Shown one piece after another: positions 1-8,882 of a DNA stretch of 52,479 nucleotides. Source of the DNA: Actinomycetota bacterium (GTDB lineage: Bacteria > Actinomycetota > Acidimicrobiia > Spongiisociales > UBA5794). The translations under genes were made by a program, and so were the position numbers. The notes under the pieces are model-generated. The model saw only the letters and a program-made list of their open reading frames with translations, was not told where the DNA came from and searched no databases. The stretch's first letter is position 1. Every line of letters begins with the position of its first letter. The DNA lies in the NCBI GenBank assembly GCA_030123765.1, contig JASJXX010000007.1, positions 1 to 52,479 on the forward strand. The letters run 5' to 3'.

Positions 1-3000
1 CTAAGAACACCCTTTGGAGTCGCCGCAGTTGAGACAGCGGTAGCACGAGCCGTTGCGCACCGTGATGTGGCCGCATGTGTCACAGAGCGGCGCGTCACCC
101 ATCTTGTCGGCGAGCATGGCCTGCACCGCGGCAGTCTGGGCCTCCTGGGCCGATCCGACCGCAGCTGGCGCTCCAGCCCCAGCGAGCGGCACCCGGGCGG
201 CCGTCATCGCCTGTGCTGGTGCACTGTCGGCGAATCGCGCGGCACGGACCTGCGCATCGACGTCCTGCTCCGTGACCGCGTCAGCGAGGTCAAGCTGGAG
301 ACCGGCGTCGACCGCGGCGCCTTTCGGTGGCTCCGGCAGGTCGCCAAGGCGCTCCGGGGGAACCTGTGCCAACTCGTCCCTGTGCAGGTACTCGATGCCC
401 AACGCGCGGAACACATAGTCGATAATCGAGTTCGACATCTTGATGTTCGGATGCCCCTCCACGATCCCGCGTGGCTCGAACGTCTGGAACGTGAACGTGT
501 CCACGTACTCCTCAAGCGGCACACCGTACTGGAGCCCCTTGCTCACCGCGATGGCGAAACAACCGAGGATTCCACGAAGCGTCGCACCCTCCTTGGCGAG
601 GTCGAGGAAGATCTCGCCAAGCGTCCCATCTTCGTACTCGCCCGTGCGCAGGAACACCTTGTGACCGCCGATCCGAGCTTCCTGGGTGTAACCGACGCGC
701 CGTGCAGGGAGCAGGAACCGCGGGCGGGGCATCGACGCGTACGCCTCGGAGGGAGACATGCCCGGCTCGTACAGCCCGGAGAAGATGTCGACCTCGCGTT
801 GGATCGCAGCGGTCACCTCGCCAGAGTCCTCATCCGAGACCCCTTCGTCCGAGGTAGAAGACAGCGGCTGCGAAGCTTTTGACCCGTCGCGGTAGAGCGC
901 CATCGCCTTGAGCCCCAGCTCCCATGACATCTTGTAGGACTCTTCGATGTCTTCCACCGTCGCCTCGTTCGGCATGTTGATGGTCTTGCTGATAGCTCCA
1001 GAGATGAACGGTTGGGCTGCCGCCATCATGAGGATGTGGCCCGTGTGGTGGATGTACCGCTCGCCGTACTTGCCATTCCTGTTCGCCGTGTCGAATATCG
1101 CGAGATGTGCGTCACGAAGTCCTGGCGCCCCCTCGATGGCCTGGCGGCCACAGATGATGACGTTGGCCTCCGCGATCTCAAAATCGGTGAATCCGAGAGC
1201 GGAGAGCATGTTGAACCCGAGGCCGTTGTATTCCTCCACAGTGAACCCGAGGCGTTGCATCGTCTCCTCGCCGAGCGTCCACTGGTTGAAAGCAAAACCG
1301 ATCTCGAAGACGCCTGGCAGCACCGCTTCAATCTTGGCGATGTCCTCGTCGTTGAGGCCCTTCGCCTGGAGCGTTGCAACGTTGACGTGCGGGGCCCCCT
1401 TGAGGCTCATTGTTCCAATGACGTACTTGATGATCCGGGTGACCTGTTCCTCGTTGTAGCCGAGGCGGACGAGCGCCGGAGCGACAGACTGGTTCGCGAT
1501 CTTGAAATAGCCACCGCCGGCGAGCTTCTTGAACTTCACAAGGGCGAAGTCCGGCTCAACACCGGTCGTGTCACAATCCATCAAGAGGCCGATTGTTCCT
1601 GTAGGCGCGAGCACCGTGGCTTGCGCGTTGCGGTAGCCGTGCTCCTCGCCGAGGCTGATCGCTGTGTCCCACGCGTCATGTGCTGCGGCGAGCATGTCCG
1701 GTGGGCACACGTCCTGATCGATGCCGACCACGGTGTGACCGATCGCTTCGTACTCGGACTGGTCTGCACCGTACGCAGCGTTGCGGTGGTTGCGCATGAC
1801 GCGCAGCATCGAGTCTGCATTCTCGGGGTACAACGGGAACGGGCCGACCACCGACGCCATCTCCGCTGAGGTGGCGTAGGAGTGGCCCGTGAGGACTGCG
1901 GTGAGTGCTCCAGCGATGGCGCGGCCTTCGTCGGAGTCGTACGCGATGCCCATCCGCATGAGAATGGAACCGAGGTTGGCGTATCCGAGCCCGAGAGTGC
2001 GGTAGTCGTAGGAACCTCTGGCGATCTCCATTGAGGGGAAGTGCGCCATGGTTACCGAGATCTCAAGCACCATCGTCCAGAGACGGATCGCGTAGCGGTA
2101 GGCCTCGATGTCAAAGCCGCCTGTTGCGTCGTTGTAGAACGTGCCCAGGTTCAGCGACGCGAGGTTGCACGCTGTGTTGTCCAAAAACATATATTCGCTA
2201 CAGGGGTTAGACGCCCGGATCTGACCGCCGGCAGGTGAGGTGTGCCACTCGTTGATCGTTGTGTGGAACTGCACGCCGGGGTCTGCAGACGCCCATGCTG
2301 CCAGCGCTATCTCGTGCCAGAGCTCCCGTGCCTTGACGGTCTTCATCGTCGCACCATCTGTCCTGCGGGTGAGGTTCCAGTCCTCGTCGTTCATCACGGC
2401 GTCAACGAAGTCGTTCGACATGCGAACCGTGTTGTTCGAGTTCTGGCCAGACACTGTGGCGTAGGCGTCGCCGTTGAAGTCAGATGAGTAGCCCGCGGCG
2501 ATGAGCGCCCGGACTTTCTCCTCTTCGACGACCTTCCAGTTGACGAACGTCTGGATGTCAGGGTGGTCGACGTCAAGGATCACCATCTTCGCCGCGCGCC
2601 GGGTCGTTCCACCGGACTTGATCGCGCCGGCGGCCCGGTCTCCGACCTTGAGGAAGGACATCAGGCCTGAGGACTTCCCTCCCCCAGAGAGGGGCTCGCC
2701 TTCGGCTCGAAGGTTCGAGAAGTTGGTGCCGGTACCGGATCCGAACTTGAAGAGGCGAGCTTCCCTGACCCAGAGATCCATGATCCCCCCGGCGTTCACC
2801 AGGTCATCATCAACAGACTGGATGAAGCAGGCGTGCGGTGAGGGACGGCTGTATGAGTCGGGGGAGGGGGTGAGCTCGTCGGAATCGGGCTCAACAAACC
2901 AGAAGCCCTGCTCAGGACCCGTGATGCCGTAGCGGTGGTGGAGGCCGGTGTTGAACCACTGGGGGGAGTTCGGTGCAGCCATCTGGTGCAGGAGCATGAA

Positions 3001-3387
3001 CGCGATCTCGTCCTCGAATGTCTGGGCGTCGTCCGGTGATGCGAAGTACCCGTGTTCCTCTCCCCACCACCTCCAGGTCGCAGCGAGCCGATCGATTACC
3101 TGGCGAGCGGAACGTTCAGGACCGAGCACGGGGTCGCCGCCCTCATCCAAGAGTTGGTTCCCCGATTCGTCGACCTGGGGGACACCGGCTTTGCGAAAGT
3201 ACTTCGACACCATGATGTCAGCGGCGATCTGTGACCAAGCAGCGGGGATCTCAGCATCTTCCATCTCAAAGACGACTGATCCGTCGGGATTCGTGATGCG
3301 AGAGTCGCGTCTCGACCACTCGACCGAGTCGTAGGGGCTGACGCCCTCAGTGGTGAACCGTCTCTCAATCCTGAGGCCTGCTGCCAT
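1..3387 (-). CDS. nrdJ: Adenosylcobalamin-dependent (class II) ribonucleotide reductase
   Basis: Reduces ribonucleotides to deoxyribonucleotides in the cytosol using a B12-derived thiyl radical, so it works with or without oxygen. The 1128-residue product has family motifs: PNSPQWFNTG near the N-terminus, GSGTGTNFSNLR, NPCSEYMFLDNTACNLASLN in the catalytic barrel, and APTGTIGLLMDCDTTG. The C-terminal tail carries CDTCG and CYRCLNCGDSKGC, the zinc/redox cysteines usual for long NrdJ proteins. I chose the ATG at 3387 because GGAGGG lies just upstream; the ORF-track start at 3459 would add an unconserved leader containing the DnaA boxes. The stop is the first three bases of the window, so the gene is complete. 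It is transcribed alone, away from the MFS gene. Its leader carries candidate NrdR and DnaA sites, described separately. Confidence 0.95.
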   Translation of the reverse strand: MAAGLRIERRFTTEGVSPYDSVEWSRRDSRITNPDGSVVFEMEDAEIPAAWSQIAADIMVSKYFRKAGVPQVDESGNQLLDEGGDPVLGPERSARQVIDRLAATWRWWGEEHGYFASPDDAQTFEDEIAFMLLHQMAAPNSPQWFNTGLHHRYGITGPEQGFWFVEPDSDELTPSPDSYSRPSPHACFIQSVDDDLVNAGGIMDLWVREARLFKFGSGTGTNFSNLRAEGEPLSGGGKSSGLMSFLKVGDRAAGAIKSGGTTRRAAKMVILDVDHPDIQTFVNWKVVEEEKVRALIAAGYSSDFNGDAYATVSGQNSNNTVRMSNDFVDAVMNDEDWNLTRRTDGATMKTVKARELWHEIALAAWASADPGVQFHTTINEWHTSPAGGQIRASNPCSEYMFLDNTACNLASLNLGTFYNDATGGFDIEAYRYAIRLWTMVLEISVTMAHFPSMEIARGSYDYRTLGLGYANLGSILMRMGIAYDSDEGRAIAGALTAVLTGHSYATSAEMASVVGPFPLYPENADSMLRVMRNHRNAAYGADQSEYEAIGHTVVGIDQDVCPPDMLAAAHDAWDTAISLGEEHGYRNAQATVLAPTGTIGLLMDCDTTGVEPDFALVKFKKLAGGGYFKIANQSVAPALVRLGYNEEQVTRIIKYVIGTMSLKGAPHVNVATLQAKGLNDEDIAKIEAVLPGVFEIGFAFNQWTLGEETMQRLGFTVEEYNGLGFNMLSALGFTDFEIAEANVIICGRQAIEGAPGLRDAHLAIFDTANRNGKYGERYIHHTGHILMMAAAQPFISGAISKTINMPNEATVEDIEESYKMSWELGLKAMALYRDGSKASQPLSSTSDEGVSDEDSGEVTAAIQREVDIFSGLYEPGMSPSEAYASMPRPRFLLPARRVGYTQEARIGGHKVFLRTGEYEDGTLGEIFLDLAKEGATLRGILGCFAIAVSKGLQYGVPLEEYVDTFTFQTFEPRGIVEGHPNIKMSNSIIDYVFRALGIEYLHRDELAQVPPERLGDLPEPPKGAAVDAGLQLDLADAVTEQDVDAQVRAARFADSAPAQAMTAARVPLAGAGAPAAVGSAQEAQTAAVQAMLADKMGDAPLCDTCGHITVRNGSCYRCLNCGDSKGCS

Positions 3388-3428
3388 ACGTTGCCCTCCC
3401 TGGGCGGTGTGCCACCTAACCGGTGGCG

Positions 3429-3449
3429 ATATCCACAAACTTATCCACA
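3429..3449. promoter_or_regulatory. Two DnaA boxes in the nrdJ leader
   Basis: TTATCCACA at 3441-3449 is a perfect consensus DnaA box. ATATCCACA at 3429-3437 differs at one position. They lie 12 bp apart in the same orientation, about 45-60 bp upstream of the nrdJ start codon. DnaA is known to control ribonucleotide reductase genes in other bacteria, so coupling of dNTP supply to replication initiation is a reasonable inference. Confidence 0.6.
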
Positions 3450-3453
3450 ACCA

Positions 3454-3496
3454 CAACATGTAGTACTGCGAGTGCTTATGGACCCACTATATGTTG
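3454..3496. promoter_or_regulatory. Pair of NrdR-like boxes upstream of nrdJ
   Basis: Two palindrome-like sites sit at 3454-3466 (CAACATGTAGTAC) and 3484-3496 (read on the minus strand as CAACATATAGTGG). Against my recollection of the NrdR box (CWATATMTWGTGT) they match 9 and 11 of 13 positions. Their centres are 30 bp apart, about three helical turns, which is the spacing typical of paired NrdR boxes. They lie just downstream of the predicted transcription start, where repressor binding would block expression. No nrdR gene is in the window. Confidence 0.6.
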
Positions 3497-3508
3497 CGTG
3501 GACACATA

Positions 3509-3537
3509 AGTGTAATTACATCTGTGTCACTCGTCAA
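3509..3537 (-). promoter_or_regulatory. Predicted nrdJ promoter
   Basis: On the minus strand TTGACG (3532-3537) and TACACT (3509-3514) are separated by 17 bp, a good sigma-70-type -35/-10 pair. Transcription would start near 3502, giving a leader of about 115 nt. A second possible pair, TTACAC and TATAGT with an 18-bp gap, would place its -10 inside the upstream NrdR-like box. Confidence 0.5.
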
Positions 3538-3663
3538 CCATCTTCTGAGTGCCGGTCAAGATAGCTGATTCAGGGGAAGCTGACGCATTTCTAGCGGAGT
3601 GGAGTGACACATTGCCAACTAAGGGGCAACCGTGTTTTCGCGATGTTCAGCTCTTTTCGCGAC

Positions 3664-5109
3664 CTACGAGAGCTCACCCTCCTTCGATGAGGGCGAACCC
3701 GCCGCCCTCATCCTCAGAGTCGTACGGACACTCTCGATATCTGTGGGGCAGGTCTTGGATGCCTTCCAGTAGCACCAACCTGTGGGGAGGAAGAAGAACT
3801 GGAAGAGCGAGAGGCCCAACGCGAGGTTGAAGGGTGGTGGGAGGGTCGTGCGCATCAGATCCGCTGTCACGGCCGTTAAGCCTGATCCTGTCGACCTCCC
3901 GATCCCGTTGACGAAGTTGCCTACGCCGAACACGGTGCCGCGGTGTTCGGGGAGGTTCACATCAGAGATCAGGGCGAACCAGTTCGGCGAGTCAGCGGAC
4001 GTGAGGGCGAGAGCGATGAGAGCTGAGACGAAGGCGAGTGTGACCCACGGGTTCGTGGCGACGGCCCTCAGCACCTCAGGGATGAAGGTGGCAGTGCCCG
4101 CCCCGTCGGTTATCTCAAGTCCTTTCAGCGGCGTCCAGAAGAAGATGAGGAAGAACGGGATGGCTCCCAGAATGCCGAACGACGACACGTACGCGCGGCC
4201 CGCCAGGTTCCGGCGCTGCCAGCGATCACCGACGTGGCCGAAGAGGATGGAGAAGAGCGCGCCGATCGTGAAGAGCGCTGCAAAGAGTCCGCCGACCTGC
4301 TGAGCAGTTGCTTGCGAGTACCCCTCCGCGATCACTTTCTCCTGGTAAAGCAGAGGCACCCATATGAGGGATCCGTAGGCGACCTGTGCGGTGAGGCCCT
4401 GTAGGACGAGCCACTTGTTCGTCTTTACTCGACCGATTCCGGCGAGCTGCTGACGGTTGATCTTGTAGCTGTATGTCGCACCGCTCGCGTAGAGGGATTT
4501 GAGCTCTGGCTCCTTGTAGCCCCGGGGGGCATCAAAGGTGGTCAGGAACAGGAGCGAGAACACGAACCCTGCTCCAGCGAGAATGAAGAACGGCGGTGCG
4601 TGGTTGTGCGCGCCGACTTGAGACGCGAGCAGGCTGCCGATGAGCGATCCGATTCCCTGGCTCAGGCCCCAGAAGGACATTGCCAGGCCCCGCCGCTTGG
4701 GTGCGATGAAGTCTGAGATCACGGAGAAGCCGACGGACGCGATGGAGCCGAGCCCGATGCCTGCGACCACCTGAAGTCCGAAGAGCGGCCAGTACGACGT
4801 GGCGATACCTGACAGTCCGACTGCCGCTGCCCAGATGACCGTTCCTCCCAGCAGGAGCTTCTTGCGGTCCCGGGAGTCAGCGAGGTAGCCCCACACGACG
4901 GCGGTTATAGCCGTGACCAGTACCTGTGCCCCGGTGAGAAGGCCGATCGCAGCGGTGCTCACACCGAACGTGTCGCGCAGCTGAGGCACCATCGAAGGGA
5001 TGAGAGCGATGGCCGCGTTGTCGAGTGATGCGAGGATGACAAACACAACGATCGTGTAGATCACGTGGGCGCGACTCCCCCTCCATGTTCGGCCCGCCGT
5101 GATTGTCAT
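3664..5109 (-). CDS. MFS transporter, Spinster-like
   Basis: A 481-residue major facilitator with about 12 membrane segments. The loop between helices 2 and 3 has the MFS signature (GYLADSRDRKKLLLGG), and helices 4-5 carry IASVGFSVISDFIAPKRRG, typical of Spinster-type MFS. A charged central loop near residues 210-240 separates the two six-helix halves. The start ATG at 5109 leads into a short basic N-terminus and the first helix. It is divergent from the acyl-CoA synthetase gene with about 100 bp between them. The substrate cannot be read from sequence. Confidence 0.85.
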   Translation of the reverse strand: MTITAGRTWRGSRAHVIYTIVVFVILASLDNAAIALIPSMVPQLRDTFGVSTAAIGLLTGAQVLVTAITAVVWGYLADSRDRKKLLLGGTVIWAAAVGLSGIATSYWPLFGLQVVAGIGLGSIASVGFSVISDFIAPKRRGLAMSFWGLSQGIGSLIGSLLASQVGAHNHAPPFFILAGAGFVFSLLFLTTFDAPRGYKEPELKSLYASGATYSYKINRQQLAGIGRVKTNKWLVLQGLTAQVAYGSLIWVPLLYQEKVIAEGYSQATAQQVGGLFAALFTIGALFSILFGHVGDRWQRRNLAGRAYVSSFGILGAIPFFLIFFWTPLKGLEITDGAGTATFIPEVLRAVATNPWVTLAFVSALIALALTSADSPNWFALISDVNLPEHRGTVFGVGNFVNGIGRSTGSGLTAVTADLMRTTLPPPFNLALGLSLFQFFFLPTGWCYWKASKTCPTDIESVRTTLRMRAAGSPSSKEGELS

Positions 5110-5211
5110 GCCCGTATCGTCGCAGCGACCGCGTCGCTACGTGCTCGCTAGCGTGTGTGTGATCGTCTCCGCGGGAGAAGCTGACTCTTCGCTCATAGCT
5201 AGTCTCGCTGT

Positions 5212-7032
5212 ATGACCAACCGTGCTCCGCTCCCGACTGCCGTCTGGGTGCCGGATGCCGACACGGTCGACCACTCGCACGTCATGCGCATCATGCGCCG
5301 TCTCGACATCGACTCTTACGATGCTCTCCACAGATGGTCGGTCGCGGATCCTGACGAGTTCTGGGGGATGGTCGTCGCTGAACTTGACATCGTTTTTCAC
5401 CACAGGCCAACGTCGATCCGTGGCAGCGACGACGCTGCAGCGCCTGACTGGTTGCCCGGGGCGTCGTTCAATATCGTGCGGTCCTGTCTCGACCATGATC
5501 CAGCGTCCGTCGCCATCGTCGCTGGCTCACAGGGATCAATTCGCGAGATCACGGTGGGTGAGCTGACCGCTGACGTCGCTGCCTTCGCAGATGGCTTCAA
5601 GCGCGCCGGATTCACTGAGGGTGACGGAGTGGCGATCGTGATGCCGATGACGGCGGAGGCGGTTGTCGCGTATCTCGGCATCATCGCGGCAGGCGGAGTG
5701 GTCATCTCGATAGCCGACTCGTTCGTATCTGGAGAGATCGCGACCAGAATCGGGATCACCTCCCCGGTCGCAGTTATTACCCAGGATGAGGCCGTGCGCC
5801 TCGGGCGGGTGATCCCGATGTACGACAAGTGCGTCGGGGCCGGGTCCCCTCGCTGCATCGTGGTGGAGACCGGAGCAGGCGTCTCGTTGCGGGAGGGCGA
5901 TGTCACCTGGCAAGACTTCTTGAGTGAGGGAGCAGTATTTGATCCGGTGAATCGACCGGCATCCGCGCATACGAACATTCTCTTCTCCTCCGGTACGACG
6001 GGTGAGCCGAAGGCGATCCCCTGGACGCAGTCGACGCCGATCAAGGCGGCGATGGACGGCCGGTTCCACCAGGACATACACCGGGGAGACGTCGTGGCAT
6101 GGCCGACGAACCTCGGCTGGATGATGGGGCCATGGCTCCTCTACGCGGCGCTGCTCAACGAGGCGGCGATTGCGTTGTATGACGACGCTCCTACTACTCA
6201 AGGGTTCGTTCGATTCGTTGAGGACGCCGGCGTCACGATGCTCGGCGTGGTCCCCTCCATCGTGGCGTCGTGGCGAACGTCCGGGATCCTCAGTTCCGGT
6301 GACTGGACGACGGTCAGGGTGCTCTCATCGACGGGTGAGGCATCGAACGCTGACGATTACACGTGGCTCATGAACACCGCAGGAGGCGTGCCCGTCATCG
6401 AGATCTGCGGCGGAACCGAGATCGGTGGCGGCTACCTCACCGGGACCGTGTTGCAGCCTGCTGTGGCCTCGCGCTTCACGACGCCCACCCTCGGAATCGA
6501 CCTGGTGCTGATGGACGAGTCAGGGACGCCGTGCGATGAGGGCGAGGCGTTCCTCGTCCCGCCCTCGATGGGACTCTCGACCGAGCTGCTGAACGGTGAC
6601 CATCGTGCCGTCTACTTTGACGGCTTGCCCGAGTATCAACGTCCGCTGCGCCGTCACGGAGACCGGTTCGTGCGCGAGGCTGAAGACGTGTACCGGGCCC
6701 TTGGCCGGGTCGACGACACGATGAACCTCGGTGGCATCAAGGTCTCTGCGGCAGACATCGAAGGAGCGATCGGCACGCTCGAGGGTGTGCGGGAGGTGGC
6801 AGCGGTGGCAGTGCCGCCATCGGGCGGCGGACCAGACCGGCTCATCGTGTTCGCTGTGCCGATCGACACCGCGCCGGATACCGGTGTGCTTCGCGACGAG
6901 ATGCAGGCGAGGATCAGGGAGAACCTCAACCCGCTCTTCAGAGTGCACGAGGTCGTGCTCATCGACGCACTGCCGCGTACGGCATCTATGAAGGTGATGC
7001 GACGCTCACTTCGCGTCAGCTACGCCGAGTGA
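5212..7032 (+). CDS. AMP-dependent acyl-CoA synthetase (acetyl-CoA synthetase-like)
   Basis: A 606-residue member of the ANL superfamily that activates a carboxylic acid to an acyl-adenylate and then a thioester. It has the P-loop motif SSGTTGEPKAI near residue 265, the A5-type motif EICGGTEIGGGY near 400, and the hinge and A8 region DDTMNLGGIKVSAADIE near 505. The N-terminal part (WLPGASFNIVRSCL) resembles ACS-type N-terminal domains. From memory the overall pattern recalls plant AAE17/AAE18-type acyl-activating enzymes more than canonical Acs. The C-terminal catalytic lysine is probably in SMKVMRRSLR. The substrate is not determinable. Confidence 0.88.
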   Translation: MTNRAPLPTAVWVPDADTVDHSHVMRIMRRLDIDSYDALHRWSVADPDEFWGMVVAELDIVFHHRPTSIRGSDDAAAPDWLPGASFNIVRSCLDHDPASVAIVAGSQGSIREITVGELTADVAAFADGFKRAGFTEGDGVAIVMPMTAEAVVAYLGIIAAGGVVISIADSFVSGEIATRIGITSPVAVITQDEAVRLGRVIPMYDKCVGAGSPRCIVVETGAGVSLREGDVTWQDFLSEGAVFDPVNRPASAHTNILFSSGTTGEPKAIPWTQSTPIKAAMDGRFHQDIHRGDVVAWPTNLGWMMGPWLLYAALLNEAAIALYDDAPTTQGFVRFVEDAGVTMLGVVPSIVASWRTSGILSSGDWTTVRVLSSTGEASNADDYTWLMNTAGGVPVIEICGGTEIGGGYLTGTVLQPAVASRFTTPTLGIDLVLMDESGTPCDEGEAFLVPPSMGLSTELLNGDHRAVYFDGLPEYQRPLRRHGDRFVREAEDVYRALGRVDDTMNLGGIKVSAADIEGAIGTLEGVREVAAVAVPPSGGGPDRLIVFAVPIDTAPDTGVLRDEMQARIRENLNPLFRVHEVVLIDALPRTASMKVMRRSLRVSYAE

Positions 7033-7102
7033 TCTCCCGCGCTTCGGCTGGCGATCGCCAACTGGCTCGTATCATCGGCTGGAGCGATCGAGGAGGTCCC
7101 TG

Positions 7103-7990
7103 ATGGGGGTCGATGCGGCGTACGAGGCTTTGCGAGAACGTGTCAGAGGGTTGACCGGTGTCGTCATGATCATCGGCGGATCTGAGGTAGGCAAGACCAC
7201 CCTTGCCCAGATGCTACTGCGCGATGCGGTTGAGGGTGGCCGTACGGTGGCGTACGTCGACGGCGATCTCGCGGCAGCCACCGTCGGCCCTGTCGGATGT
7301 ATCGGGATGAAGGTCCTCTCCACCGTCGGTGACTGTGAGACGCTCTCTACCCCCGATGAGTTGAGGTTCGTTGGCGCGATCGAGCCGAGCGGTGTCGTGC
7401 TGCCTCATGTTGTGGGGGTGGCCGCCCTTGTCGGTATTGCCAAGGAGAGGGCCGACCTCGTGATCTGTGACACGACGGGAGTCATCACGGGGGTCGTTGG
7501 GCAGACCCTCAAATATCACCTTGTCGAACTCGTGCATCCTGAGTTCATCATTGCTATCAGACAGGGACAAGAACTTGATCCCGTCATTGCGATGCTACGC
7601 AGGTTCCTCTCCGCGCGCGTCGCTGAAGTTGAGCCACCCGATGATCTGGTTCCTGCTTCTCCGACCGATCGGCAGGACGCCAGAGCGGTCGCGTTGCGCA
7701 AGGACATTGGTGATGATCCACCGAGATGGCGGGTGCAGACGACCGTGTTCGCCCCGACCCTCCCCGATGGATTCGATGTCAGCAGACTCGATGCCATGCT
7801 CGTGGGGGTGCAGGATGAACGCGGGAGATGCCTGGGGCTTGGTGTGCTTGAACACACCGACGGGACGGTGAGTGTGGCAACAAGGTACGGTGACGAGATG
7901 CGCGGTCTGAGGCTCGGGTCGATCAGAGTCGATCTCGACACCTTCGCTACTAGCCGGGTCCGCCTGCGCGAGCTGATCTTTGGAGTCTGA
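7103..7990 (+). CDS. Clp1/Grc3-like P-loop polynucleotide kinase family protein
   Basis: A 295-residue P-loop protein. Walker A is GGSEVGKTT near residue 26, followed by YVDGDLAAATVGPVG, which resembles the Clp1/Grc3 segment D-x-D ending in P-G, and by DTTGVITGVVGQTLK near 120, corresponding to the Clp1/Grc3 lid-proximal motif (TxGxxxGxG). Family members phosphorylate 5'-hydroxyl RNA ends in eukaryotes and archaea; bacterial members are poorly studied. GAGGAGG precedes the ATG at 7103. It lies 70 bp after the synthetase gene and may be cotranscribed with it. RNA kinase activity is inference; the C-terminal half could serve another purpose. Confidence 0.75.
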   Translation: MGVDAAYEALRERVRGLTGVVMIIGGSEVGKTTLAQMLLRDAVEGGRTVAYVDGDLAAATVGPVGCIGMKVLSTVGDCETLSTPDELRFVGAIEPSGVVLPHVVGVAALVGIAKERADLVICDTTGVITGVVGQTLKYHLVELVHPEFIIAIRQGQELDPVIAMLRRFLSARVAEVEPPDDLVPASPTDRQDARAVALRKDIGDDPPRWRVQTTVFAPTLPDGFDVSRLDAMLVGVQDERGRCLGLGVLEHTDGTVSVATRYGDEMRGLRLGSIRVDLDTFATSRVRLRELIFGV

Positions 7991-8033
7991 CTCGCACGAC
8001 CGGCCGAGCTGGTCCATAGCCGCTTCCGGGCTG

Positions 8034-8576
8034 TCAGACGTCAGAACTCAGCGCCCTGTCCTTACTCATCACCGCGAAACCCGCGTCGAGATCGCGAACG
8101 GTCATGATTCGTCGACCTGGCTGAATCGCTCCCTTTACATCACCGACAGAGAGGCCGAGCGCCTTCCACGCAAGAGCGTGCCCTTCAAGGGAGTCCTCCG
8201 TTGTAACCGCAATCCCGTAGATCGAGGCCTGCCGAACGGGTGACTCGACCACTTCGATTACGGGGCCACAGCGAAAGAACGCCGCCGGACGGCCCTGCAC
8301 CCTCATCTTGAGCCGCGGCACATCCCCAATGCGGTCGAAGGTGGTGATCGCCGCGTTCAGGTCGGGGACGAGAAGTACGACGTGGTCGAGGGCGAAGCCA
8401 GCAACCTCCGTGCCTGCCGGTGCTACCGTCGTGTGCACAGGGAATGCTGGCGCCGAAGGCTCCCACCCCCATTTCGGGTCGCCGGTCATGAGCACGACGT
8501 CGCCGAGTTTCGGGTTCTCCGGCCAATTGAAGATGGTCCAATCAATGGGGAGTTGTACGGCGGTGAGTCGGCTCAT
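8034..8576 (-). CDS. Glyoxalase/VOC-fold protein
   Basis: A 180-residue protein with a VOC-type pattern: FALDHVVLLVPDLNAAITTFDRIG is the typical first beta-alpha-beta of a glyoxalase-like module, followed by FFRCGPVIEVVE carrying a potential metal-ligand glutamate and a second half containing GIAVTTEDSLEGHALAWKALGL. An N-terminal extension of about 60 residues, WTIFNWPENPKLGDVV, precedes the fold. The gene is convergent with the Clp1-like gene. The substrate is unknown; the family includes lyases, dioxygenases and resistance proteins. Confidence 0.7.
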   Translation of the reverse strand: MSRLTAVQLPIDWTIFNWPENPKLGDVVLMTGDPKWGWEPSAPAFPVHTTVAPAGTEVAGFALDHVVLLVPDLNAAITTFDRIGDVPRLKMRVQGRPAAFFRCGPVIEVVESPVRQASIYGIAVTTEDSLEGHALAWKALGLSVGDVKGAIQPGRRIMTVRDLDAGFAVMSKDRALSSDV

Positions 8577-8802
8577 GGATTACACCCTAGGGAGGATGAA
8601 GGCCCGACGAACCCTCGTCGTGTTGCCCCGCACTTCCCCGAACGAGGTACTTCGACGTTGGCACATCGGGCCTTCTCTTCGCAACATACGACACGGGTGA
8701 CGTGACATCAAGAGGTCCGATCCATGGAGTTCTCCCACCCGCTGGCTGACCAACGCGCGCAACTGGCCGCAATCGTCCTCATCTCGGCATCGCGTCGCTC
8801 AC

Positions 8803-8829
8803 TTCTCCACATATCCACAGCTATCCACA
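8803..8829. promoter_or_regulatory. Three tandem DnaA-like boxes
   Basis: TTCTCCACA (8803-8811), ATATCCACA (8811-8819) and CTATCCACA (8821-8829) each differ by one base from TTATCCACA and lie head-to-tail 8-10 bp apart. This is a dense cluster for a non-origin region. It may titrate DnaA or regulate a neighbour. Confidence 0.5.
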
Positions 8830-8834
8830 GGTGC

Positions 8835-8858
8835 TTGTGCACAACCTCTTGTGCGCAA
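8835..8858. repeat. Paired 10-bp palindromes TTGTGCACAA / TTGTGCGCAA
   Basis: Two near-identical palindromes at 8835-8844 (perfect) and 8849-8858 (one mismatched pair) with 14-bp periodicity, immediately beside the DnaA-like boxes. They look like an operator for a dimeric regulator, but I do not recognise the family. Confidence 0.4.
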
Positions 8859-8882
8859 GTTCCCCACCACAATGTTTCGCGG

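Larger units (their letters stand above)
8577..8882. other. 306-bp intergenic region between mshA and the VOC gene
   Basis: No convincing gene: the short ORFs here (60-70 aa, both strands) have no recognisable domain and no good ribosome binding site. The region holds the DnaA-like box cluster and the paired TTGTGC palindromes listed separately, close to the mshA stop codon. I found no clear tRNA or terminator. Confidence 0.6.

Noticed and set aside
3429-3449. Chromosomal replication origin
   Set aside because: Only two boxes, no AT-rich unwinding region, and no dnaA, dnaN, gyrB or parAB nearby; the same applies to the 8803-8829 cluster.
3388-3508. Cobalamin riboswitch upstream of the B12-dependent nrdJ
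   Set aside because: The predicted leader is only about 115 nt, filled by DnaA and NrdR-like sites, and I saw no B12-box-like segment.
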